DNA of 6,296 nucleotides, from the NCBI RefSeq assembly GCF_937889215.1, contig NZ_CALBEX010000244.1, positions 1 through 6,296 on the forward strand, in the 5' to 3' direction. Positions 1 through 6,296 of the stretch are shown here, in pieces. Positions within the stretch are counted from its first letter, which is position 1. Each line of letters starts with the position of its first letter. Made by a program: the position numbers and the translations under genes. The stretch comes from an uncultured Limnohabitans sp. (GTDB taxonomy: Bacteria; Pseudomonadota; Gammaproteobacteria; Burkholderiales; Burkholderiaceae_C). Under the pieces are notes generated by a model. It did not search any database. It was not told the DNA's origin and saw only the letters and a list, made by a program, of their open reading frames with translations.

Positions 1-360
1 TCCCACCCAACGCAGGCAACATCGGCAACGCCGCTTACCTGTCGGTTTTTGAATCGTTGTGGCACACCCTCACCGCCATGAAAGCGCAAGGCTACCAAGT
101 CGATGTGCCGGAAAGCATCGACGATTTGCGAGATGCCGTGCTGCACGGCAACGCTTCGCAATACGGTGCAGACGCCAACGTGCACACCTTGATCGATGCC
201 AACGATCATGTGCGTCGGGAGCGCTGGCTCAAAGAGATTGAAGCGCAGTGGGGCCCTGCACCCGGGCGTCAATTGAGCAACGGCAGTTCCATCTTCGTGT
301 TGGGCAAACAGTTTGGCAATGTGCTGATCAGCGTGCAGCCTTCGTTTGGTTACGAAGGCG

Positions 361-380
<20 letters not shown>
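1..380 (+). pseudogene. bchH: Magnesium chelatase subunit H, internal fragment, 3' truncated
   Basis: BchH is the large porphyrin-binding subunit of magnesium chelatase, which with BchI and BchD inserts Mg into protoporphyrin IX at the start of the (bacterio)chlorophyll branch. The frame is open from the left edge (codons from base 3) and continues upstream. The translation shows family motifs in order: PPNAGNIGNAAYLSVFESL, then ALRDAV-like and GNASQYGADANVH segments, HVRRERWLKEIEAQWGPAPG, and FGNVLISVQPSFGYEGDP. In BchH/ChlH proteins of roughly 1200 residues, GYEGDP is normally followed by an MRLLF-like segment and several hundred more residues. Here similarity stops at about base 365 and a TGA follows at 378-380 after four unrelated residues. 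The C-terminal half is therefore absent at this place. I infer a non-functional remnant, unless the break is an assembly artefact; a complete bchH may exist elsewhere. Family assignment is strong; the pseudogene status is inferred. Confidence 0.85.
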
Positions 381-1475
<1,095 letters not shown>

Positions 1476-1481
1476 GGTGCT

Positions 1482-1509
1482 GCACAAAGCCGCTTAAAAA
1501 ACGGCGTGC
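1482..1509. other. Imperfect hairpin between convergent por and bciA ends
   Basis: GCAC-AAA-GCCG pairs with CGGC-GTGC around a nine-base A-rich loop, giving two 4-bp stem blocks with an AAA bulge. It spans the bciA stop codon and begins 7 bases after the por stop. It could act as a weak bidirectional transcription end in the 18-base gap between the genes, but there is no U-tract on either side, so the role is speculative. Confidence 0.25.
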
Positions 1510-2477
1510 TCCCCGCGATCGGGCGCGCCCTCCCCTTTGACCCAACGGGCATAGGCATCAAACAGCGTTTGTGAGCCGTGTGAGGGTGTGGCCTGCTCAT
1601 CGTAGCGCTGCGCCGCAGCGTCCCACACCAACATGGACTCGGTGGCGTAATACCGCCCAATGCGGGCCAGCTCGGCCTTGTCCGCAGCAGCAGGAATGAG
1701 CTTGCCCAACACGCTCAACACACCCACGATGGCGTCCATCAGGCCCACCGGAACACGCTTAAAGCGCGGCGGCATTCCCAACAAAGCAAACAAATGCTCG
1801 CCTTGTTCTAGCGGTGTGATGGCAGGCCCCGGCCCGCCGATGGGCAAGATCTGGTTGTGCCGCGACACATCGTCCAAGCACCCCACCAGAAAATCGGCCA
1901 AATCGTCGTCACTGATGGGCTTGCAGGCGGTCAACTGACCATCGCCAAAAAGCAAAAACGGCTTGCCTTTTTTGACCCGATCGAGCTGGCCCGACAGCGA
2001 TTTGAAAAAAGCAGTGGGGCGCACGATGGAATAGGTCATGCCTGATTCGATCAAATTTTTTTCAAAGGCCAGCTTGGCATGCTGAAACGCCAACAAGGGC
2101 TTTTGCACACAGATGGCCGACAGTTGCACAAAATGCCGCACACCCGCAGCTTGTGCCGCCTTCAGCGCGCACACATGGGCTTGGTGATCAACGCGCCACG
2201 CGTCTTGAGGAGAACCCGTGCGCGAGGCCATGCAAGAGACCACCGCATCAAAACGGGCTTGTTTGAGAGACGGTTGGCTCCAAACTTCTGGATCGGACGC
2301 ATCGCCCCACAAAACCGTGACCCCCGTCAAGCTGTCTGGCCGCGCAGCGTTGGCTTGAAGATTTTGATCACGTCGGCTCGGCCTGAGCAGGCACACCACT
2401 TGGTGACCGCGTTGAACCAGCGCCCGTGCGGTGGCCATCCCAATCGTCCCAGTCGCCCCCAGCAAGAGCACGCGCAT
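1494..2477 (-). CDS. bciA: Divinyl (proto)chlorophyllide 8-vinyl-reductase, BciA type
   Basis: BciA reduces the C8 vinyl group of divinyl (proto)chlorophyllide to ethyl with NADPH, giving the monovinyl pigments used for bacteriochlorophyll a. It is an atypical SDR with an NmrA/isoflavone-reductase-like fold. The 327-residue product starts with the dinucleotide-binding motif MRVLLLGATGTIG (G7, G10, G13). It carries the family signature in the middle: IVRPTAFFKSLSGQ (151-164), KKGKPFLLFGDGQLTACKPIS (about 169-189) and LPIGGPG (211-217). Near the C-terminus are DKAELARIGRYYATESMLV (266-284) and ATPSHGS (296-302). These are shared with plant DVR and green sulfur BciA and separate it from the ferredoxin-dependent BciB. 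The start at 2477 (ATG) is chosen because the fold begins there; the frame is open upstream to TTG 2600, but those 41 residues do not resemble the family. No strong ribosome binding site precedes the ATG. The gene converges on por with an 18-base gap, placing two consecutive chlorophyll-pathway reductases side by side. Confidence 0.93.
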   Translation of the reverse strand: MRVLLLGATGTIGMATARALVQRGHQVVCLLRPSRRDQNLQANAARPDSLTGVTVLWGDASDPEVWSQPSLKQARFDAVVSCMASRTGSPQDAWRVDHQAHVCALKAAQAAGVRHFVQLSAICVQKPLLAFQHAKLAFEKNLIESGMTYSIVRPTAFFKSLSGQLDRVKKGKPFLLFGDGQLTACKPISDDDLADFLVGCLDDVSRHNQILPIGGPGPAITPLEQGEHLFALLGMPPRFKRVPVGLMDAIVGVLSVLGKLIPAAADKAELARIGRYYATESMLVWDAAAQRYDEQATPSHGSQTLFDAYARWVKGEGAPDRGEHAVF

Positions 2478-2595
2478 CGAAGCGGTGACCGCGCCACCCT
2501 TCACAGGGTCATGAACGGCCAAGGGCGCATGGTTGGTGGAGCGCCATTCTGGGCTCGAAGTTTCGTCAATGGTCACGCCGCGAACTCCCAACAGG

Positions 2596-2612
2596 GTCAA
2601 AAATTGATTGAC
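2596..2612. repeat. Short inverted repeat GTCAA-N7-TTGAC upstream of bciA
   Basis: Perfect 5-base arms separated by 7 bases, lying about 120 bases upstream of the chosen bciA start. A second, nested TCAA/TTGA pairing lies within it. Such a layout is compatible with a dimeric regulator site, but short AT-rich inverted repeats arise by chance, so this is only a candidate operator. Confidence 0.25.
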
Positions 2613-2745
2613 TTTGGACCTGGCCGTTGTGCTTCGCTATGCCTGCACACCAGCTCAAGAAAAAATACCAAACCATTATGAACACACTTTGCCCATCGAT
2701 CACACATCGCTGCTCGGCAAAGCAATGTCTTAGGTGGCTCGCTCC

Positions 2746-2762
2746 GCCCATCGGCGATGGGC
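2746..2762. repeat. 8-bp perfect palindrome in the bciA/nfeD intergenic region
   Basis: The 17 bases GCCCATCG-G-CGATGGGC form a perfect 8-base inverted repeat around one central G (as RNA, a 7-bp stem with a 3-base loop). It is not followed by a T-run on either strand, so it is not a standard terminator. It sits between the two divergent genes, about 270 bases from either start, and could be an operator or a small structured element; the function is unknown. Confidence 0.45.
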
Positions 2763-3031
2763 ATACTGCTTATTTTCAAAGTGGCCGCGAACAGTTTGGG
2801 GGCAATTGCACAGCGAACTGGCGGCTGACCCGATTGCGTTTGTCCCTTTTTACCCAACAAGAGTGCAAACGACTGGCAGCCACTTCAGTGTCCAGAAAAA
2901 TACAGGGGGCGTGATTGTCCTTGCCATCCACCGGGCTTGGGCCACCCCAGGGAAGTGGCCTTTGTGGCTAGGCTATAAAGACCCATGCACAAAGCCACGA
3001 CAATACGAGCATCCAATCAGAAAGGACAAGC

Positions 3032-3451
3032 ATGAACGACACAACGATGTGGTGGGTTCTGGCGGGTGTCTTGGTGGCGCTCGAATTGGCGACCGGCACG
3101 TTTTACCTGCTGATGCTGAGCTTGGGCGCTATTGCTGCGGCTGTGGCAGCCATGGCGGGTTACGGCATGAGCACACAGCTGGTGGCTGCAGCCCTGATCG
3201 GTGGCGCGGGTGCGGTGCTGCTGGGCCAATGGCGCAAGCGCCAAGCGCCCACCGCCAACGAAGCCCATGACCAACATCTGGACCTCGGTGCCACCGTAGA
3301 GGTCGAGGCATGGGATGCCATGGGCACAACGCAAGTCAAGCACCGTGGTGCAGCTTGGACTGCGGTGCTGGCGCCAGGCCAGACCGCAAGCCCGGGCGTT
3401 TACCGCATTCAAGCCATGGCGGGCAACCGCTTGGTGCTTGAGAAAACATGA
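3032..3451 (+). CDS. NfeD-like integral membrane protein
   Basis: This 139-residue protein is a short-form NfeD homologue, the kind usually encoded next to an SPFH/stomatin-like protein and thought to form a membrane complex with it. Three hydrophobic helices are visible (about residues 7-29, 31-45 and 47-66), with the short basic stretch WRKRQ after the last. A C-terminal soluble part (about 85-137) is consistent with the NfeD OB-fold domain, including GATVEVEAWD, the HRGAAWTAV segment and a final YRIQAMAGNRLVLEK strand. It lacks the N-terminal ClpP-like protease domain of long NfeD proteins, which is normal for this short class. The ATG at 3032 has a good AAGGA ribosome binding site at 3022-3026. 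The gene is followed after 36 bases by the SPFH gene, so the two are probably one operon. The precise role is unknown; quality control or organisation of membrane proteins is suggested for the family. Confidence 0.88.
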   Translation: MNDTTMWWVLAGVLVALELATGTFYLLMLSLGAIAAAVAAMAGYGMSTQLVAAALIGGAGAVLLGQWRKRQAPTANEAHDQHLDLGATVEVEAWDAMGTTQVKHRGAAWTAVLAPGQTASPGVYRIQAMAGNRLVLEKT

Positions 3452-3487
3452 GCCATCAGCTCCAACCACTGCAAAGGGAATAAATCC

Positions 3488-4294
3488 ATGGAAATCGCTG
3501 CCATTCTCGTGATCATCGCGATCCTGTTCATCGTCAAGACCGTCAAGGTCGTGCCGCAACAAGAAGCTTGGGTGGTCGAGCGGCTGGGTAAATTCCATGC
3601 CAGCCTGGCTCCCGGCCTGAACTTTGTGGTGCCCTTTGTCGACAACGTGATCCAGAAACACAGCCTGAAAGAAATCCCGCTGGACGTGCCCAGCCAAATT
3701 TGCATCACGCGCGACAACACGCAGCTGCAAGTGGATGGCATCCTGTACTTCCAGGTGACCGACCCCAAGCTGGCCAGCTACGGCTCATCCAACTACATCA
3801 TGGCCGTAACCCAGTTGGCGCAGACCAGTTTGCGCAGCGTGATCGGCAAGTTGGAGCTGGACAAAACCTTTGAAGAGCGCAACATCATCAACTCGCAAGT
3901 CGTGGCCGCCATCGACGAAGCGGCCCTGAACTGGGGCGTCAAGGTCTTGCGCTACGAAATCAAAGACCTGACACCGCCCAAAGAAATCCTGCTCGCCATG
4001 CAGTCACAAATCACGGCCGAGCGGGAAAAGCGTGCGCTGATCGCCGCCTCGGAAGGACGCCGCCAAGAGCAGATCAACATCGCCACGGGCGAGCGCGAAG
4101 CTTTCATCGCCCGCTCTGAAGGTGAAAAACAAGCGGCCATCAACAAGGCACAAGGCGACGCTGCGGCCATCACCGAAATGGCCAACGCCACTGCGCAAGC
4201 CATTGAGCGCATTGCCAGCGCCATCCGGCAGCCCGGCGGTGAAATGGCGGTGCAACTGAAGGTGGCCGAGCAAGCCGTGCAGGCCTACAGCTAG
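3488..4294 (+). CDS. SPFH/paraslipin family protein (QmcA-like), cut short by an in-frame TAG
   Basis: Stomatin/prohibitin-like membrane scaffold protein, partner of the NfeD-like protein encoded upstream. Residues 3-17 form one N-terminal membrane anchor. The SPFH domain follows (about 18-180), with VVPQQEAWVVERLGKF, LAPGLNFVVPFVD, a DNTQLQVDGILYFQVTDP segment and ALNWGVKVLRYEIKDL. Next is the charged, probably coiled-coil region with ASEGRRQEQINIATGEREA and SEGEKQAAINKAQGDAAA (about 187-227). AVQLKVAEQAVQAY leads directly into the TAG at 4292-4294. Paraslipins such as E. coli QmcA have about 305 residues; this frame gives 268. The expected C-terminal segment is present in the same frame just after the TAG (see 4295-4408), so the stop interrupts an otherwise intact gene of about 305 codons. 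Ribosome binding site AAGGGA lies at 3474-3479, 8 bases before the ATG. The truncated protein keeps the SPFH domain and coiled coil and may still be made. Confidence 0.9.
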   Translation: MEIAAILVIIAILFIVKTVKVVPQQEAWVVERLGKFHASLAPGLNFVVPFVDNVIQKHSLKEIPLDVPSQICITRDNTQLQVDGILYFQVTDPKLASYGSSNYIMAVTQLAQTSLRSVIGKLELDKTFEERNIINSQVVAAIDEAALNWGVKVLRYEIKDLTPPKEILLAMQSQITAEREKRALIAASEGRRQEQINIATGEREAFIARSEGEKQAAINKAQGDAAAITEMANATAQAIERIASAIRQPGGEMAVQLKVAEQAVQAYS

Positions 4295-4408
4295 GTGGCG
4301 CAAGACGCCAAAACCACCCTCATCGTGCCGGGCAACATGACCGAGGTTTCAGGCCTGATCGCCTCGGCAATGCAAATGGTGGGCACGGGAAAACAAGTGG
4401 GCAATTGA
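4295..4408 (+). other. In-frame C-terminal continuation of the SPFH gene after the TAG
   Basis: Directly after the TAG at 4292-4294, 37 codons continue in the same frame to a TGA at 4406-4408. The translation begins VAQDAKTTLIVPGNMTEV and continues GLIASAMQMV, which is the conserved end of paraslipin/QmcA proteins (typically a TLIVP-NM-EV--LI-SAM pattern). There is no frameshift, and the natural stop lies 21 bases before the terminator hairpin. The site of the TAG corresponds to a position between the usual A-Y and V-A residues, where Lys or Gln is common; a single change from AAG or CAG to TAG would explain it. Confidence 0.8.
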
Positions 4409-4429
4409 ACCCAGCGCACACGCACACGC

Positions 4430-4455
4430 AAAAAACCCGCCGAGGCGGGTTTTTT
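4430..4455. terminator. Bidirectional rho-independent terminator
   Basis: AAAAAACCCGC and GCGGGTTTTTT form a perfect 11-base inverted repeat around the loop CGAG. A GC-rich core is followed by six T on the plus strand and, by symmetry, six on the minus strand. It lies between the end of the NfeD/SPFH operon (plus) and the end of phaB (minus), so it can terminate both convergent transcripts. Confidence 0.92.
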
Positions 4456-4482
4456 GATGGCTGTGGCCCAGTGGCCAGGGCA

Positions 4483-5220
4483 TTAACCCATGTGCAGACC
4501 GCCGTTGACCGAGAAGTCAGCACCGGTGGCGTAACCGCCCTCATCGCTGGCCAACCAGGCCACGATGGAGGCGATTTCGCTGGGCTTGCCCAAACGCTTG
4601 ACGGGCACGGTGGCCACGATTTTCTCCAGCACATCCGGGCGAATGGCGTTGACCATGTCGGTGCCGATGTAACCGGGGCTGACGGTGTTCACGGTCACGC
4701 CTTTGGTGGCCATTTCTTGCGCCAAGGCCATCGAGAAACCGTGCATGCCCGCTTTGGCCGCCGAGTAGTTGGTCTGGCCTGCCTGGCCCTTGTTGCCGTT
4801 GACCGACGAGATCTGGATGATGCGGCCCCAGCCTTTTTCGACCATGTCTGGCACGACCTGCTTGGTCACGTTGAACATGGAGTTCAGGTTGGTGTCGATC
4901 ACCGCATCCCAGTCATCTCGCGTCATCTTCAAAAACACGCGGTCCCGGGTGATGCCGGCGTTGTTCACCAGCACATCAATGACGCCGTGTTCTTCTTTGG
5001 CTTTGGTGAAAGCGGCCACGGTGGAGTCCCAATCGCCCACGTTGCCCACCGAGGTGTAGAAGGTGAAGCCCAGCGCTTTTTGCTCGTCGATCCATTTGGT
5101 GAAGTCTCGGGTCGGGCCGCAACCGGCAATGACCTTGAAACCATCTTGGTGCAGCCGCTGGCAAATCGCGGTCCCGATACCGCCCATGCCACCTGTGACG
5201 TACGCTACTTTTTGACTCAT
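4483..5220 (-). CDS. phaB: Acetoacetyl-CoA reductase (NADPH-dependent) PhaB
   Basis: PhaB reduces acetoacetyl-CoA to (R)-3-hydroxybutyryl-CoA with NADPH, the second step of polyhydroxybutyrate synthesis in the cytoplasm. The product has 245 residues, against 246 for Cupriavidus PhaB, and follows it closely throughout. It starts MSQKVAYVTGGMGGIGTAIC (Rossmann GGMGGIG). It then has NNAGITRD (86-93), the catalytic set Asn111, Ser139, Tyr152 and Lys156 (ISSVNG; NYSAAKAG), TVNTVSPGYIGTDMV (176-190) and the typical C-terminus FSVNGGLHMG. The short CGP motif near residue 34 replaces the acidic NADH-selecting residue and fits NADPH use. A strong AGGAG ribosome binding site lies 6 bases upstream of the ATG (plus positions 5227-5231). 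It follows phaA with a gap of 118 bases, presumably on the same transcript, and ends just before the shared terminator. Confidence 0.96.
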   Translation of the reverse strand: MSQKVAYVTGGMGGIGTAICQRLHQDGFKVIAGCGPTRDFTKWIDEQKALGFTFYTSVGNVGDWDSTVAAFTKAKEEHGVIDVLVNNAGITRDRVFLKMTRDDWDAVIDTNLNSMFNVTKQVVPDMVEKGWGRIIQISSVNGNKGQAGQTNYSAAKAGMHGFSMALAQEMATKGVTVNTVSPGYIGTDMVNAIRPDVLEKIVATVPVKRLGKPSEIASIVAWLASDEGGYATGADFSVNGGLHMG

Positions 5221-5243
5221 GTTTGTCTCCTTGATTTATGAGT

Positions 5244-5259
5244 GAAGTGAAAGAAGTGA
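5244..5259 (-). repeat. Tandem TCACTTC repeat in the phaB leader
   Basis: Reading leftward, TCACTTC occurs twice, separated by TT, about 12 bases upstream of the phaB ribosome binding site in the phaA-phaB gap. The rest of the 118-base gap shows no strong hairpin. The repeat might affect the leader RNA or be chance; no known element is recognised. Confidence 0.25.
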
Positions 5260-5338
5260 GCACACTCAAACCAACCAGATAAGCAGCCCTTATACCGCTG
5301 GGCAGTGCGCCAATCCAATGGGTCTGAGTGGCTGTGGG

Positions 5339-6296
5339 TTAAACGCGTTCGATGGCCAGCGACACGCCCATGCCGCCGCCGATGCACAGCGCCGCCAAGC
5401 CTTTATTGGCTTGGGTGCGCTGCATTTCGTGCAGCAAGGTCACCAAAATGCGGCAACCGGACGCACCGATGGGGTGACCAATCGCGATGGCACCGCCATT
5501 GACGTTGACCTTGGCCGGATCGATGTCCAGTGCCTGGTTCACGGCGCAGGCTTGCGCAGCAAAAGCTTCGTTCAGCTCGAACAGGTCCACATCCTGGGCC
5601 TTCCAGCCCGCACGGGCCAGCGCTTTTTGTGAAGCGGGCACAGGTCCCATGCCCATGGTTGCCGGGTCCAGACCGCTGGTGCCAAAAGCAGCAATGCGAG
5701 CCAAGGGCTTGAGGCCCAAAGCGGCCGCCTTCTTAGCGGTCATGACCATCACAGCGGCAGCGCCGTCGTTGATGCCCGAAGCATTGCCTGCGGTCACGCT
5801 GCCGGCCTTGTCAAAGGCGGGACGCAGACCGGCCAGCACTTCTTGGCTGGTTTTTTTGTTGATGAATTCGTCGCTGTTGAACACCAGCGCGTCGCCCTTG
5901 CGCTGAGGAATCAGCACGTCCACGATTTCGTCTTTGAACTTGCCCGCTTCTTGCGCGGCTGCTGCCTTGCGCTGGCTGCCTGCGGCCAGGGCATCTTGCA
6001 TGTCGCGGGTGATGCCGTGGACCTTGGCCACGTTCTCGGCGGTGATGCCCATGTGGTACTGGTTGTACACGTCCCACAGACCATCCACGATCATGGTGTC
6101 GGTCATCTTCCAATCGCCCATGCGCTGGCCGTCGCGGCTGCCGTTCAGCACATGCGGGCTGGCACTCATGTTTTCTTGGCCACCTGCGATCACGATTTCG
6201 CTGTCGCCCCAGGCCACGGCTTGCGCGGCCAGCATCACGGCCTTCAGGCCCGAGCCGCACACGGCGTTGATGGTCAAAGCAGGTGTTTCCTTGGCC
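5339..6296 (-). CDS. phaA: Acetyl-CoA acetyltransferase (beta-ketothiolase) PhaA, N-terminus beyond the window
   Basis: PhaA condenses two acetyl-CoA to acetoacetyl-CoA, the first step of polyhydroxybutyrate synthesis. The frame enters from the right edge and gives 318 residues of an enzyme usually about 393 long, so roughly 75 N-terminal residues are missing. All catalytic thiolase elements are visible: the nucleophile Cys in INAVCGSGLKAV (codon 6257-6259), GGQENMSASPHVL, YNQYHMGITAENVA, ASGINDGAAAVMVM, the NEAFAAQA loop, the catalytic His in GHPIGASG (codon 5474-5476) and the second Cys in CIGGGMG (codon 5384-5386). The full set of active-site residues and close likeness to Cupriavidus PhaA support a biosynthetic thiolase, though a fatty-acid degrading paralogue cannot be strictly excluded. 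The adjoining phaB supports the PHB role. No PHA synthase gene is inside the window; phaC often lies upstream of phaA, which would be beyond the right edge. Confidence 0.95.
   Translation of the reverse strand, partial: AKETPALTINAVCGSGLKAVMLAAQAVAWGDSEIVIAGGQENMSASPHVLNGSRDGQRMGDWKMTDTMIVDGLWDVYNQYHMGITAENVAKVHGITRDMQDALAAGSQRKAAAAQEAGKFKDEIVDVLIPQRKGDALVFNSDEFINKKTSQEVLAGLRPAFDKAGSVTAGNASGINDGAAAVMVMTAKKAAALGLKPLARIAAFGTSGLDPATMGMGPVPASQKALARAGWKAQDVDLFELNEAFAAQACAVNQALDIDPAKVNVNGGAIAIGHPIGASGCRILVTLLHEMQRTQANKGLAALCIGGGMGVSLAIERV

Larger units (their letters stand above)
2478..3031. other. Divergent intergenic region of bciA and nfeD, no recognised gene
   Basis: About 550 bases between two divergent genes. 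Short frames exist on both strands (for example 2627-2914 plus, 2597-2860 minus and a frame from 2734 running into nfeD), but none shows a family motif, a convincing ribosome binding site or a composition typical of a gene. The region must contain the promoters of bciA and of the nfeD operon. Weak candidates are a CATAAT box on the minus strand (plus positions 2675-2680) for bciA, and TATAAA at 2974-2979 for nfeD; neither has a good -35 element. No TGT-N12-ACA site of the PpsR/CrtJ type was found. Two inverted repeats are listed separately. Degenerate remnants of an older gene cannot be excluded. Confidence 0.5.

Noticed and set aside
2478..2600. 41-residue N-terminal extension of BciA from TTG 2600
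   Set aside because: The BciA fold begins at the ATG at 2477, and the extension does not resemble a signal or transit peptide or known BciA termini.
2079..2681. 200-codon open frame on the plus strand opposite bciA
   Set aside because: Antisense to the conserved BciA sequence, Arg/His-rich, with no motif or ribosome binding site.
2841..2904. TGT...ACA pairs resembling PpsR/CrtJ sites
   Set aside because: The spacers are 13 bases (2841-2859) and 10 bases (2889-2904) instead of the required 12, so they do not fit the consensus.
2734..3270. 178-codon frame starting in the intergenic region and running through nfeD
   Set aside because: It overlaps the well-supported NfeD gene by over 200 bases in another frame, begins with GTG without a ribosome binding site, and the translation is not recognisable. 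A degenerate fragment in its first 90 codons cannot be excluded.
3017..3730. 237-codon minus-strand frame opposite nfeD and SPFH
   Set aside because: Spans two conserved plus-strand genes and their gap in antisense; no family features.
4405..5241. 278-codon open frame on the plus strand opposite phaB
   Set aside because: It is antisense to an unmistakable PhaB, its translation is His/Gly/Arg-rich without family motifs, and such frames are common opposite GC-rich genes.

Overview
The window reads as chromosomal DNA of a phototrophic betaproteobacterium, most likely Burkholderiales and Comamonadaceae-like (for example the Limnohabitans/Rhodoferax type). The reasons are moderately GC-rich coding DNA, remnants of bacteriochlorophyll genes, and PhaA/PhaB proteins that look very like those of Cupriavidus and its relatives. 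The taxonomic call is inference; no rRNA or marker gene is present.

Left part (1-2477), pigment genes. The window opens inside bchH (magnesium chelatase large subunit). This reading frame breaks off abruptly after a conserved GYEGDP motif. It is followed within a few bases, in a different frame, by about 30 codons that look like the C-terminus of bchC (bacteriochlorophyllide dehydrogenase). This truncated bchH'-'bchC junction looks like a deletion scar in a photosynthesis gene cluster. Just after it lies a complete gene for light-dependent protochlorophyllide oxidoreductase (LPOR), an enzyme typical of cyanobacteria and plants and found in only some anoxygenic phototrophic bacteria. Convergent to it is bciA, the NADPH-dependent 8-vinyl reductase. 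LPOR and BciA carry out neighbouring steps of (bacterio)chlorophyll synthesis.

Middle (2478-3031). This divergent intergenic region of about 550 bases has no recognisable gene. It holds two short inverted repeats and must contain the promoters for bciA (leftward) and the nfeD pair (rightward).

Right-middle (3032-4455), a membrane protein pair. A short NfeD-like protein is followed by an SPFH/paraslipin (QmcA-type) protein. The SPFH frame is interrupted by an in-frame TAG at 4292-4294. Another 37 codons of well-conserved C-terminal sequence follow before the expected stop, so this is a recent nonsense mutation, a sequencing error or a readthrough case. A near-perfect bidirectional terminator at 4430-4455 separates this operon from the convergent pha genes.

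Right end (4483-6296), polyhydroxybutyrate synthesis on the minus strand. phaA (beta-ketothiolase, N-terminus beyond the window) is followed by phaB (acetoacetyl-CoA reductase). Together they turn acetyl-CoA into (R)-3-hydroxybutyryl-CoA for a PHA synthase not in this window.

No wholly new system is apparent. The points most worth checking are the bchH/bchC fusion scar next to LPOR and the amber codon in the SPFH gene.
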